Below, one piece after another: positions 36,194 through 44,206 of a stretch of DNA of 64,000 nucleotides. The notes below the pieces were generated by a model. It searched no databases, had not been told where the DNA came from, and was given only the letters and a program-made list of their open reading frames with translations. The DNA is taken from positions 558,001-622,000 of the forward strand of contig NZ_JAJADQ010000001.1 of NCBI RefSeq assembly GCF_020447315.1, written 5' to 3'. The stretch comes from Hymenobacter nitidus. Lineage in GTDB: Bacteria > Bacteroidota > Bacteroidia > Cytophagales > Hymenobacteraceae. Position numbers and translations under genes: made by a program. Within the stretch, counting starts at the first letter, position 1. Each line of letters begins with the position of its first letter.

Positions 36194-36844
36194 TTACTCT
36201 GGTAGCAGGCCGCTGCTGACGGCGAACTTGATGAGGGCGGCGGTGTTTTTAGCCTGGGTTTTCTCGATGATGTTCTGGCGGTGGGTTTCGATGGTGCGCT
36301 TGCTGGTGAAGAGCTTGTCGGCAATTTCGGCGTTGGTCAGCCCCTCGGCAATGAGCTGCAGCACTTCCAGCTCCCGCTTCGACAGCGTGCTGCCACCCCG
36401 GGTGGCTTCGGTGCCGGCCTGCTCCGGGCTCTGAAACTTGCGCAGCAGCCCGATACCGATGGCCGTGCACAGAAAAGGCTGACCGGCGGCCACTGTATTC
36501 AGGGCATAAATTAACTCGCTGCGGCCCGTGTTTTTGAGCGTGTAGCCCAGGGCTCCCGCGTCGAGGGCCTGGGCCACGTACCGCTCGTGGTCGAGCATGG
36601 AGAGCACCAGCACCCGCAGCTGCGGATATTGCTCGCGCAGAGCATCCAGAGTGGCAAAGCCATCCATGCCGGGCATGTTCAGGTCCAGCAGCACCACATC
36701 GGCGGGGGTAGTGGGCAGCATGGCCAGCAACTCCTCGCCGTTGCCAGCCTCTCCCACCACTTCCAGGTCGGGCTCTTCGCGCAGCAACGAGCGAATACCA
36801 TCCCGGATAATGGCGTGGTCGTCGGTAAGAATAATTCGAATCAT
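36194..36844 (-). CDS. NarL/LuxR-family response regulator A
   Basis: A 216-residue two-domain regulator; ATG 36844 gives MIRIILTDDHAIIRDGIRSL. The receiver domain (1-120) has the acidic pair DDH, the phosphorylation Asp in VVLLDLNMPGMDG and the Lys in YTLKNTG. The C-terminal LuxR-type helix-turn-helix has LSKRELEVLQLIAEGLTNAE and KLFTSKRTIETHRQNI. Its partner kinase is not adjacent. The DNA-binding domain is nearly identical to that of regulator B at 37313, while the receivers differ, so the two may bind the same sites in response to different kinases. Confidence 0.92.
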   Translation of the reverse strand: MIRIILTDDHAIIRDGIRSLLREEPDLEVVGEAGNGEELLAMLPTTPADVVLLDLNMPGMDGFATLDALREQYPQLRVLVLSMLDHERYVAQALDAGALGYTLKNTGRSELIYALNTVAAGQPFLCTAIGIGLLRKFQSPEQAGTEATRGGSTLSKRELEVLQLIAEGLTNAEIADKLFTSKRTIETHRQNIIEKTQAKNTAALIKFAVSSGLLPE

Positions 36845-37312
36845 GGCAGAGACTAACGGCGACACATTTCATTCCCAAGGCGGGCAAAATTCGGCTGCTG
36901 CCCGCTGGCTTCCTTTTCTAAGGGTGTCCGTGACGAATACGCGGATTTTAGAGCAGGCGTTTACCCTGGTCCGTTCCCTGGCCCCCTCCCGGGTAGGCAC
37001 TTGGCAGCTGCCGGATGACGACAGACAACAATATTACGGTCTTAACCAGGCCAAACCAGTGGTGCTGTTACAAAAGCCGTATTTATAGCGGGGCGGAGTT
37101 GGACAGCTGTGCAGCGGGATATTCCATCCGTATTAATACGCAATACCCTACTTACCTGCCAGCGCTAAGGCGTTAGTGCCCAGCACTGGACAAAATCATA
37201 AGTGGATTCATTTTTGTGCTTTTCCGAATACTGACGCGGAGCACTGAACGGCTTGGCTGCCTCGGCCTGTTAGCACTCTATCATTTTGGCTATCCTTCTT
37301 TTCCCGCTCTGT
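36845..37312. promoter_or_regulatory. Divergent intergenic region between two NarL-type regulators
   Basis: 468 bp separating the divergent starts of regulators A and B; both promoters should lie here. A short frame at 36843-37088 is open but has no credible features. No exact TTTG / TAnnTTTG pair or obvious operator palindrome was found. Confidence 0.4.
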
Positions 37313-37966
37313 ATGACACGCATAATTCTCGCCGATGACCACACCATTTTGCGACAGGGTATCCGGACTATGCTGGCGGCTGAACCCGATTTTGAGGTGG
37401 TAGCAGAAGCCGGCACCGGCCAGCAGCTGCTGGACTTACTGGCGGCCACGGCGGTGGAGGTAATTGTGCTGGACCTGACCATGCCCGACATGGATGGCTT
37501 CACGGTGCTGCCCAAGCTGCGGGCGCAATACCCCGACGTCAACGTGCTGGTGCTGTCCATGCTCGAACATGAGCGGTACGTGGCCCAAGCCCTCGACGCG
37601 GGAGCGAAAGGTTACGTGCTGAAGAACGCGGCTATTTCGGAAATCATCCACGGAATCCGGACGGTAGCGCTGGGGCGGCCGTTTCTTTGCACCGAAATCG
37701 GCCTCGAAACCCTGCGTAAACTCACCCTGAACCTTTCCGACAAGCTCTACCACAGCCACGACCAGCACCCGGCGGAGCTGTCGGGGCGGGAGCTGGAAGT
37801 GCTGCAGCTCATTGCCGAGGGGCTGACCAACGCCGAAATTGCCGACAAGCTCTTCACCAGCAAGCGCACCATCGAAACCCACCGCCAGAACATCATCGAG
37901 AAAACCCAGGCTAAAAACACCGCCGCCCTCATCAAGTTCGCCGTCAATCAGGGGCTGGTGAAATAA
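37313..37966 (+). CDS. NarL/LuxR-family response regulator B
   Basis: A 217-residue paralogue of regulator A; ATG 37313 gives MTRIILADDHTILRQGIRTM. The receiver has DDH, the Asp in VIVLDLTMPDMDG and the Lys in YVLKNAA. The C-terminal helix-turn-helix has LSGRELEVLQLIAEGLTNAE and KLFTSKRTIETHRQNI. From LEVLQLIAEG to about IKFAV the two regulators are essentially the same sequence. No kinase is adjacent. Cytoplasmic transcription factor; the regulon is unknown. Confidence 0.92.
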   Translation: MTRIILADDHTILRQGIRTMLAAEPDFEVVAEAGTGQQLLDLLAATAVEVIVLDLTMPDMDGFTVLPKLRAQYPDVNVLVLSMLEHERYVAQALDAGAKGYVLKNAAISEIIHGIRTVALGRPFLCTEIGLETLRKLTLNLSDKLYHSHDQHPAELSGRELEVLQLIAEGLTNAEIADKLFTSKRTIETHRQNIIEKTQAKNTAALIKFAVNQGLVK

Positions 37967-38295
37967 GGCCTGGCAGAGGCCGCACGGCCCGCGGCGCGGC
38001 TGCGGCAGTGCCCGCCGAAATGGCAGCGGCACCACTACCGATTTACCCGGTTATTACTACGGATTTTTGCTCCCGCATAAATGCGGATACAGCCGTAGTA
38101 CTGTCTGCCGCATGGCTAGCCGCAGCGGGTATAAGAGGCTTACAGCCAGAGTTGAACCTTTTGCCGGAAATATTCCCCTGCTGTGCTTACAAGGTGGCCA
38201 GAATAGGATATAGAATAGATAAGTGCAACCTGCTTGCCACATTTCTCGCATGTAGTAGGAAGTTCGGTTCACCTCATTCCTATCCTGCCCCGCCC
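37967..38295. other. 329-bp intergenic gap before cyanophycinase-like gene
   Basis: The frame of the following gene is open through this stretch, but its composition is unlike coding DNA and the conserved protein begins at 38296. From 38040 on the region is richer in AT and probably holds the promoter; no consensus was identified. Confidence 0.45.
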
Positions 38296-39201
38296 ATGCC
38301 CAGCCGTAAGAAGAAAACCATCAGCTCACCCGACTCCCATCGTCAGACCTGTCCCATTCCTAAAGGCACTCTGATTGCCGTCGGGGGCCACGAAAACAAG
38401 GGCGAGGCGCCGGAAAAAGGCTCGAATCAGGCGAACAACCGCAATTTCGTACCTGACGGCATCCTCACCCGCTTCGTGGAAGAGCTGACCGGCAACGACC
38501 CGCTGATTGTCGTCATTCCCACGGCTTCATCGGTGCCCGAAGAGGCAGCGCACGACTACCACGAGGTGTTTGGCCGCCTGGGGGTAAGCCGGGTTGAAAC
38601 GCTCAACATTCAGGACCGGACCGCCGCCAACGAAGAGAATGCCCTGAAGCTGGTAGACGAGGCCGCCGGCTTCTGGTTTACGGGTGGCGACCAGCTGCGC
38701 CTGACGGCCATTCTGGGGGGTACCCAGCTGCTGCAGCGCCTCAAGGAGCGCTACACCTACGAGCCCATCGTCATCGGGGGCACCAGCGCCGGGGCCTCGG
38801 CCATGTCGACGCCCATGATTTATGAGGGCCGCAACGATGCCGGCATGCGCAAGGGTGAAATTGCCATTACGACCGGCCTGCAGTTCCTGCACGACGTAGC
38901 CATCGACACCCATTTCATTGCCCGGGGCCGCATCGTGCGCATGGCCCAGATTATTGCCACCAACCCTACCTGCCTGGGAGTGGGTCTGGAAGAAGACACG
39001 GCCGTCGTGGTGCGCGAGGGCTACAAGCTGGAAGTCATCGGCAGCGGCATCGTTACTATTCTGGAGGGCAGCAGCTGCACGGCCACCAACATCTACGACA
39101 TCACGCCCGAGACGCCTTTTTCCATCCGCGACCTGGTGCTGCACTTCCTGGCCGCCGGCGAGGAATATGAGCTGCCCACCCCACCCGAAATGCACCGGTA
39201 A
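38296..39201 (+). CDS. Cyanophycinase-like serine peptidase (S51 family)
   Basis: A 301-residue member of peptidase family S51, close to cyanophycinase (CphB), which cleaves beta-Asp-Arg dipeptides from cyanophycin. Visible are TLIAVGGHENKG, VVIPTASSVPEE, FTGGDQLRLTAILGG, the nucleophile Ser in IGGTSAGASAMS and DTHFIARGRIVRMAQII. ATG 38296 is chosen; there is no signal peptide, so it is the intracellular form. A cyanophycin synthetase gene (cphA) is normally adjacent in producers, but none is in this window. It may therefore degrade imported or dietary polymer, or be a peptidase of other specificity. Confidence 0.85.
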   Translation: MPSRKKKTISSPDSHRQTCPIPKGTLIAVGGHENKGEAPEKGSNQANNRNFVPDGILTRFVEELTGNDPLIVVIPTASSVPEEAAHDYHEVFGRLGVSRVETLNIQDRTAANEENALKLVDEAAGFWFTGGDQLRLTAILGGTQLLQRLKERYTYEPIVIGGTSAGASAMSTPMIYEGRNDAGMRKGEIAITTGLQFLHDVAIDTHFIARGRIVRMAQIIATNPTCLGVGLEEDTAVVVREGYKLEVIGSGIVTILEGSSCTATNIYDITPETPFSIRDLVLHFLAAGEEYELPTPPEMHR

Positions 39202-39279
39202 GCTCAACAGGAGCAGCTATCTAGGCAACCTGCGGGTGAGTTGGGCCCGTAGTACCGGTTCCAACTAACCCCATTTTGT

Positions 39280-40842
39280 ATGCAACGCACTTCCGCCGCT
39301 ACGCTCTCGTCGTGGCTGGGTACCGGCCCGGCCCTGCCTACTTTTTCCCCCCTTACCAAGCCGGCCCAAACCGATGTAGTGGTGGTGGGCGGTGGCATTG
39401 CGGGCCTCACCACGGCCTACCTGCTGCTGCGCGCGGGCCAAAAGGTGATAGTGCTGGAAAGCGGCGAGCTGGGCAGTGGCGAAACCGGCCGCACCACCGC
39501 CCACCTCTCCAATGCCCTCGATGACCGCTACACGCGCCTGGAGCAGCTCTTTGGCAAGGATGGAGCCCGCCTGGCCGCCGAAAGTCACGGCAGTGCCATC
39601 GACCAGATCGAGAAAATAGTGCTGGAAGAGAAAATCGACTGCGACTTCACCCGGCTGGATGGCTACCTGTTTCTGCCCAAAGACGGCAAGCCCAAGGAGT
39701 TGGACGAGGAACTGGAAGCCGCCCACCGCGCCGGTCTGACGGGCGTGCAGCGCCTGGCTGACTCCCCCACCAAAGGCTTCCGGACGGGCGAGTGTTTGAT
39801 GTTTCCCAACCAGGGCCAGTTCCACATTCTGAAGTACCTGCGCGGCCTCACCGAGGCCATTGTGCGGCTTAAGGGCCAGATCTATACCCACTCCCACGTG
39901 GCGGAAGTGAAGGGCGGCACCGATGCTACTGTGACGGTGGCTACCGGCGCTACTGTGACGGCCAAAGCGGTGGTAATGGCGACCAATACGCCCGTCAACG
40001 ACCGGGTAGTGATGCACACCAAACAGGCGCCTTACCGCACCTACGCCATCGGGGCCCGGATTCCGAAGGGCGCCGTGACCCTGGCCCTGTACTGGGACAC
40101 GCCCGACCCCTATCACTACATCAGGCTGCAGGAAGTGACGGAAGGCCCCCGCGGCGGCACGCCCACCTACGACCTGCTGATCGTGGGCGGCGAAGACCAC
40201 AAAGTCGGGCAGGGCGACCCCGAGGAAAGCCTGCGCTGCCTGGAAGAATGGACCCGGGAGCATTTTCCCATGGTGCAGAGCGTGGACTACCGCTGGTCGG
40301 GGCAGGTGCAGGAGCCCAGCGACAGCCTGGGCTATGCCGGCCCCAACCCCCTGGACAAGGAAAACGTGTACATCATCACCGGCGACTCGGGCCACGGCAT
40401 GACGCACAGCACGCTCGGGGCCATGATTATTACCGACCTGATCAAGGGCCAAAAAAATCCCTGGGCTGAGCTTTACGACCCCGGCCGCATCACGCTGAAA
40501 CCGGCCGCTGCCTATGAGTTTGTGCGCGAAAACGTGAACGTGGCCCTGGAGTACACCGAGCTGCTCACCGGCGGCGACGTATCGAAGGAAGAGGAAATCA
40601 AGCCCGGCAGCGGAGCGGTGTTGCGCGAGGGCATCACGAAGGTGGCCGTGTACCGCGACGAAAAAGGCCAGACACACAAGTGCTCGGCCATTTGCCCCCA
40701 CCTGGGCTGCGTGGTGCACTGGAACGGGCTGGAAAACAGCTGGGACTGCCCCTGCCACGGCTCCCGCTTCGACGCGCTGGGCAAGCTGCTCATTGGTCCC
40801 GCCAACAGCAATCTGGCCCCGGTTGATGAGCCGGCCGGGTAG
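39280..40842 (+). CDS. FAD-dependent oxidoreductase with C-terminal Rieske domain
   Basis: A 520-residue fusion. The N-terminal DAO-type FAD domain shows the Rossmann motif VVVVGGGIAGLTTAYLL, then GETGRTTAHLSNALDD, and near residue 365 GDSGHGMTHSTLGAMI. The last ~100 residues form a Rieske [2Fe-2S] domain with CPHLGC and CPCHGS, i.e. two Cys and two His ligands, ending GKLLIGPANSNL. The architecture matches the YhfW-like family of unknown substrate, in which electrons pass between flavin and iron-sulfur centre. There is no signal peptide. It is 78 bp downstream of the cyanophycinase-like gene, on the same strand, possibly co-transcribed. Confidence 0.9.
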   Translation: MQRTSAATLSSWLGTGPALPTFSPLTKPAQTDVVVVGGGIAGLTTAYLLLRAGQKVIVLESGELGSGETGRTTAHLSNALDDRYTRLEQLFGKDGARLAAESHGSAIDQIEKIVLEEKIDCDFTRLDGYLFLPKDGKPKELDEELEAAHRAGLTGVQRLADSPTKGFRTGECLMFPNQGQFHILKYLRGLTEAIVRLKGQIYTHSHVAEVKGGTDATVTVATGATVTAKAVVMATNTPVNDRVVMHTKQAPYRTYAIGARIPKGAVTLALYWDTPDPYHYIRLQEVTEGPRGGTPTYDLLIVGGEDHKVGQGDPEESLRCLEEWTREHFPMVQSVDYRWSGQVQEPSDSLGYAGPNPLDKENVYIITGDSGHGMTHSTLGAMIITDLIKGQKNPWAELYDPGRITLKPAAAYEFVRENVNVALEYTELLTGGDVSKEEEIKPGSGAVLREGITKVAVYRDEKGQTHKCSAICPHLGCVVHWNGLENSWDCPCHGSRFDALGKLLIGPANSNLAPVDEPAG

Positions 40843-41011
40843 ACTCCGGCAGACTTGGACGCGCGGCACTGATTCCGTATAAATTCGGCCTACAAAGGGG
40901 TATTTACCTCCTATCCGAGCCTATTCCCCAGGTGTATCTTTGCCGGAGTTCCTCTCTTTGCTGTAGCCAACCCTGCGGTGAAAGGAAACATAAGCCGCTA
41001 ATGAACCGGGA

Positions 41012-41356
41012 ATGGATATTCTGAAATTGTCGCAGCCCACGATGTTTGTCGCGAGTTTGCGGGGTAAGTGTGAGGGCAGCCAATGTGCCCAGCAGCTTAT
41101 CGAGCTACTGCGGGAAGCGGTCCGCAAACAGGCGACGCAGGTGTGGCTTCTGTGCCAGGAGCTGACGCACATCGACTTGGGGGCCCAGCAGACACTGCTG
41201 CGGCAGCTTCCGCTCCTGCAGAATGCCTGCATCAAGCTGGTTCTGTGCGGTCTGCCACCCAACCTGGTCAAGCAGTTCGAGTCAACGGGCCTGGCCGGGC
41301 TGTTTGCCTTGCTCCCGGCTGAGGCCTATACCGGCCCGCGGCCCATCGTGCGCTAA
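41012..41356 (+). CDS. Degenerate STAS-domain protein
   Basis: A 114-residue protein resembling a STAS (SpoIIAA-like) anti-sigma-factor antagonist: strand-helix pattern FVASLRGKCEG, then VWLLCQELTHIDLGAQQTLL, IKLVLCGLPPNLVKQFESTG and LAGLFALLPA. The usual phosphorylatable Ser in the DSSG motif is missing (here DLGA), so switch-type phosphorylation is unlikely. No partner kinase or sigma factor is adjacent. It is followed by a clear terminator at 41422-41451 and so is a single-gene unit. It could be a scaffold or a non-phosphorylated antagonist. Confidence 0.65.
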   Translation: MDILKLSQPTMFVASLRGKCEGSQCAQQLIELLREAVRKQATQVWLLCQELTHIDLGAQQTLLRQLPLLQNACIKLVLCGLPPNLVKQFESTGLAGLFALLPAEAYTGPRPIVR

Positions 41357-41421
41357 TGTGCGCCCCGGCAGTAGTCCTTACGGCTGGCTGCTGTGCTCAG
41401 AATCCAGACTTAGTTTTTGTG

Positions 41422-41451
41422 AAAAGCCGCTCCAAATGGAGCGGCTTTTTT
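41422..41451 (+). terminator. Intrinsic terminator after STAS-like gene
   Basis: Hairpin AAAAGCCGCTCC / GGAGCGGCTTTTTT with an AAAT loop. Confidence 0.87.
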
Positions 41452-41633
41452 ATGTTGTCAGTTGGAGAAATGCCCTTGCGGACTTCTGCTGACAGCCCTT
41501 GGTAGCCAGCATACCGGCCCGCCTTGCAACCGGGCTTCTGTGGCAGGATGCAATATATTTTGTAAAGAATACTTTACATTAAGTAAAACAAACAATACAT
41601 TTAGAGAGTATTTCACCTATTCTCCTTCTCATT

Positions 41634-42104
41634 ATGCTGACGCGCTACTTATTTCCACACCGCTACAAGCGCCTGGGCTTGGCACTGGCCGCCGTGGCCC
41701 TGGTACTGGGCCTGCTGGAGTGGTACGACCTGCTGCACCTGCCCCATCTGCTGGCCTGGCTGCCTTCGCCCATCGGCAATGCCGAGTTGCCCGATACGCT
41801 GAACGGGCGGCAGGTACGGGCCAACCACGACCTGTACGCCATTCTGCTGATTTGCGGTGGGCTGCTGGCGGCCTGTTCCCGCGAAAAGCACGAGGACGAA
41901 TACATCGGCCAGATTCGGCTGGAGTCGTTGCTGTGGGCCATGTACGCCTACTATGCGCTGCTGCTGCTGGCGTTTGTGCTGGTAAGCGGCATGCCCTTTT
42001 TCATGGTGATGATGTACGCCATGTTTACCCCGCTGCTGCTGTTTCTGGCGCGGTTTCACCTGGTGCTGCTGCGCGGTGCCAAAGCCGCTCTGCATGAAGA
42101 ATAG
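41634..42104 (+). CDS. Small multi-pass membrane protein
   Basis: A 156-residue integral membrane protein of unknown function. Hydrophobic segments are near residues 14-32 (LGLALAAVALVLGLLEW), 68-82 (LYAILLICGGLLAA), 103-120 (MYAYYALLLLAFVLVSG) and 124-145 (FMVMMYAMFTPLLLFLARFH). A charged loop (SREKHEDEYIGQIRLESL) lies between the second and third. The stop overlaps the start of the HTH gene by 11 bp, so translation is probably coupled; such a pair (membrane protein plus small Cro/CI regulator) is common in Gram-positive and Bacteroidota genomes. An AT-rich region at 41550-41630 precedes it. Confidence 0.75.
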   Translation: MLTRYLFPHRYKRLGLALAAVALVLGLLEWYDLLHLPHLLAWLPSPIGNAELPDTLNGRQVRANHDLYAILLICGGLLAACSREKHEDEYIGQIRLESLLWAMYAYYALLLLAFVLVSGMPFFMVMMYAMFTPLLLFLARFHLVLLRGAKAALHEE

Positions 42105-42294
42105 CCTGCGCGTGGAAAGAGCCGTGCTGCGCCTCACCCAGGAGGAGCTGGCCCAGCGCATCGGCGTCAGCCGCCAGACCATCAATGCCATGGAGGCGGG
42201 CAAATACGTGCCGTCTACGGTGCTGGCTCTCAAGCTGAGCCAGGTGTTTGGCAAGCCGGTCGAGCAGCTGTTCACCCTGGAAGCCGGGGACTAG
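42094..42294 (+). CDS. Small Cro/CI-family HTH regulator
   Basis: A 66-residue single-domain DNA-binding protein (MKNSLRVERAVLRLTQEELA, then QRIGVSRQTINAMEAGKYVP), a typical XRE/HTH_3 fold of the YozG-like type with the C-terminal FGKPVEQLFTLE. It starts at ATG 42094, inside the end of the membrane-protein gene, and is probably translationally coupled. It likely controls its own operon. No antitoxin-type partner toxin is visible. Confidence 0.88.
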   Translation: MKNSLRVERAVLRLTQEELAQRIGVSRQTINAMEAGKYVPSTVLALKLSQVFGKPVEQLFTLEAGD

Positions 42295-42314
42295 CGCCGA
42301 GCGTCTTTCGTCTG

Positions 42315-43634
42315 TCACGCCTTCACCAGCTCCGGCGTGAGCCAGATGGTGAAGGCCGTGGTGCCAGTCGGGGTGGTTTCGAGGTTGAAGGTGAAGCCGT
42401 GCTGCAGCAGAATGTCGCGAATCATAGTCAGGCCGATGCCCTGCCCGTCGCGCTTGGTGCTGAAAAACGGGGTAAACAGGCGGCGCTGCACCTCGGGCGC
42501 AATGCCGGCCCCGTCGTCTTCGATGCGCAGCATCGGCGGCTCCAGCGTGGTCTGAATCGTCAGGCTGCCGTCCTCGCCAATGGATTCCAGGGCATTCTTG
42601 ACGATATTGAGCACGGCCTGCTCGATCTGCTGGCAGTCCAGCTCCACCCATAGCGGCGCCGGGGCCAGCTGCCAATGCCACGTGATGCGGCGCTTCTCGC
42701 TCTGCACCTGCATGAGGCGGTGGATGGAGCGCACCAGGTCGTGCACGTCGCAAGGGCGGCGCGTGGGGGCGGGCAGGCGCACCAGGTTGGCGAAGTTGGC
42801 AATGAAGTTGGCCAGGTGGGTATTGCGGTTGATGGACACCTCCAGGGCCTCCGAGAAGTCGGTCTGGTCGTCGGGGCGCAGCTGCTGGGTGTAGTAGCTG
42901 AAGCTTTGCAGAATGGAGTTGATGGCCCCGATGGAGTTGTTGATTTCGTGTGACATCATCCGGATCAGCTTCTCGTAGGCCTGCTTTTCCTGCCGGATCA
43001 AATCCTGGGTTAGCTCTTCCAGCATAATGAAGTTGCGGGTGAAGCCCCGGTCGAGAAAGTGGGAGCAGTGGGCCCGGTAGGTCTGGATGCCCGAGAGCTG
43101 AATCACCTGGGGCTGGCCGGCCTGCAGCGCGGCCAGGGCCGGGCCCCACTCGCCGGGCAGCTCACTGGGCAGCTGGCGCAGCAGCTGGGCCTGGGGCAGG
43201 TGCAGGCACCGCTCGGCGGCGGGGTTAGCGGCTTCGATGCGGCCGTCGAAATCGAGCAGCAGAATGCCCGCCGGTGAGGCCTGAATCAGACGCTCCAGCA
43301 GGTAGCTTTTCTCGTGCTGGGTTACGCGCTCCTGGCGCAGCTCGTCAATCATGTGGTTATACACGTCGATAAGCTGGTCCATTTCCTTCTGGCCCACGGG
43401 CACAAACTTCATGGAGAAGTCCTTGGCCCGGATGGCCTCGGTGCCTGCCGCAATGAGCTGAAAGGGCCGCACAAAGCCGCGGTAGAGCTGAATGGTGAGA
43501 ATAATGGACACCACCAGCACGACTTCGGTGGCTACAAACAGCACCGCATCGGCACGCATCACCTGTGCGGCCAGCGCAATGAGCACGCCGTGAATGATGA
43601 CAACGAAGAGCAGAAACTTGACGCGCAGGGTCAT
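42315..43634 (-). CDS. Sensor histidine kinase (NtrY-like) of the sigma-54 system
   Basis: A 439-residue membrane kinase. Two hydrophobic helices at ~5-25 and ~30-50 are followed by a HAMP-like linker (AAGTEAIRAKDFSM), a PAS domain (ASPAGILLLDFDGRIEAANP), the HisKA phosphorylation box MMSHEINNSIG with the acceptor His, and HATPase_c with NIVKNALESIG, DDGAGI, FFSTKRDGQGIGLTMIRDIL. Order and motifs match NtrY-type kinases that pair with NtrC-type regulators. The sigma-54 regulator at 44207-45592 is the expected partner and is on the same strand upstream, but the two are now separated by a 572-bp interval holding a repeat-flanked nuclease pseudogene. The signal is unknown; the absence of a large periplasmic domain points to membrane sensing. 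Confidence 0.9.
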   Translation of the reverse strand: MTLRVKFLLFVVIIHGVLIALAAQVMRADAVLFVATEVVLVVSIILTIQLYRGFVRPFQLIAAGTEAIRAKDFSMKFVPVGQKEMDQLIDVYNHMIDELRQERVTQHEKSYLLERLIQASPAGILLLDFDGRIEAANPAAERCLHLPQAQLLRQLPSELPGEWGPALAALQAGQPQVIQLSGIQTYRAHCSHFLDRGFTRNFIMLEELTQDLIRQEKQAYEKLIRMMSHEINNSIGAINSILQSFSYYTQQLRPDDQTDFSEALEVSINRNTHLANFIANFANLVRLPAPTRRPCDVHDLVRSIHRLMQVQSEKRRITWHWQLAPAPLWVELDCQQIEQAVLNIVKNALESIGEDGSLTIQTTLEPPMLRIEDDGAGIAPEVQRRLFTPFFSTKRDGQGIGLTMIRDILLQHGFTFNLETTPTGTTAFTIWLTPELVKA

Positions 43635-43680
43635 GGATGGGGCTAAGACTAGAAAGCTACGAAGCCGGAGCCAGGAAGCT

Positions 43681-43722
43681 AGTTCCCCTCCTTTTTTTAA
43701 GGAGGGGCTGGGGGTGGTTGGC
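43681..43722. repeat. Palindromic repeat, left copy flanking DUF559 pseudogene
   Basis: The core CCCCTCC-TTTTTTT-AAGGAGGGG forms a hairpin and continues into GCTGGGGGTGGTTGG. The right copy at 44147-44184 is its inverted, slightly diverged partner. Confidence 0.85.
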
Positions 43723-43727
43723 TAGAG

Positions 43728-44126
43728 CTAAGTATTCATTTTGACTCTAAATGCCGCTTCAATGCCGGCCAAAAATCCATCCAACTGCTCCAGCACCAGC
43801 AGATTCTCAAACCGTAGCACCCGCAGCCCTAATGTATTCAAACAGGAAGTCCGTTCTGCATCGTTTGCTTCGCCGCTGGCGGTGAAATGGCCCGCCCCGT
43901 CCAACTCGACCACCAACCTTTCGGCCGGGCAGTAGAAGTCAACGATGTACTGGCCAATGCCGTGCTGACGCCGGAACTTGCGCCCGGCCAACTGGCTGCG
44001 CTGTAAGGCGCGTCAAAGCGTTGCTTCCGCCGGAGTGAGGTGGTTGCGTAGCTGTTGGCGGTTATCTTTTTGAGTTGAGCGGTTGTATATAGGTTCTGGC
44101 ACAGCAGGTAGTTGTAGGTTGCTCAA
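43728..44126 (-). pseudogene. DUF559 (Vsr-like fold) endonuclease gene with internal stop
   Basis: Reading the minus strand from TTG 44126 gives about 132 codons that look like a complete DUF559 protein: YNRSTQKDNRQQLRNHLTPA EATL, then TGA at 44013-44015, then RALQRSQLAGRKFRRQHG and IVDFYCPAERLVVELDGAGH. The family normally has Trp at this point (EATLWRAL), so one TGG-to-TGA change explains the break. The C-terminal part with the nuclease-type Asp/Glu residues (VDFY ... VELDG) is still open. DUF559 proteins have a restriction-endonuclease-like fold and unknown role. A fragment restarting at 43991 is possible but would lack the first helices. The gene is bracketed by inverted palindromic repeats and splits a response regulator/kinase pair. 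Confidence 0.82.
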
Positions 44127-44146
44127 GATACCTCGTTCATCGATTG

Positions 44147-44184
44147 AACCACCCCTAGCCCCTCTTCATCTGAGGAGGGGAACC
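44147..44184. repeat. Palindromic repeat, right copy flanking DUF559 pseudogene
   Basis: AACCACCCCTAGCCCCTC, then TTCATCTGAGGAGGGGAACC. Inverted relative to the copy at 43681-43722; the hairpin arms are CCCCTC / GAGGGG. Confidence 0.85.
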
Positions 44185-44206
44185 AGATTTTAACCCACTT
44201 CTAGCC

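Noticed and set aside
36843..37088. Short frame in the divergent regulator region
   Set aside because: It overlaps the start of regulator A and shows no motif.
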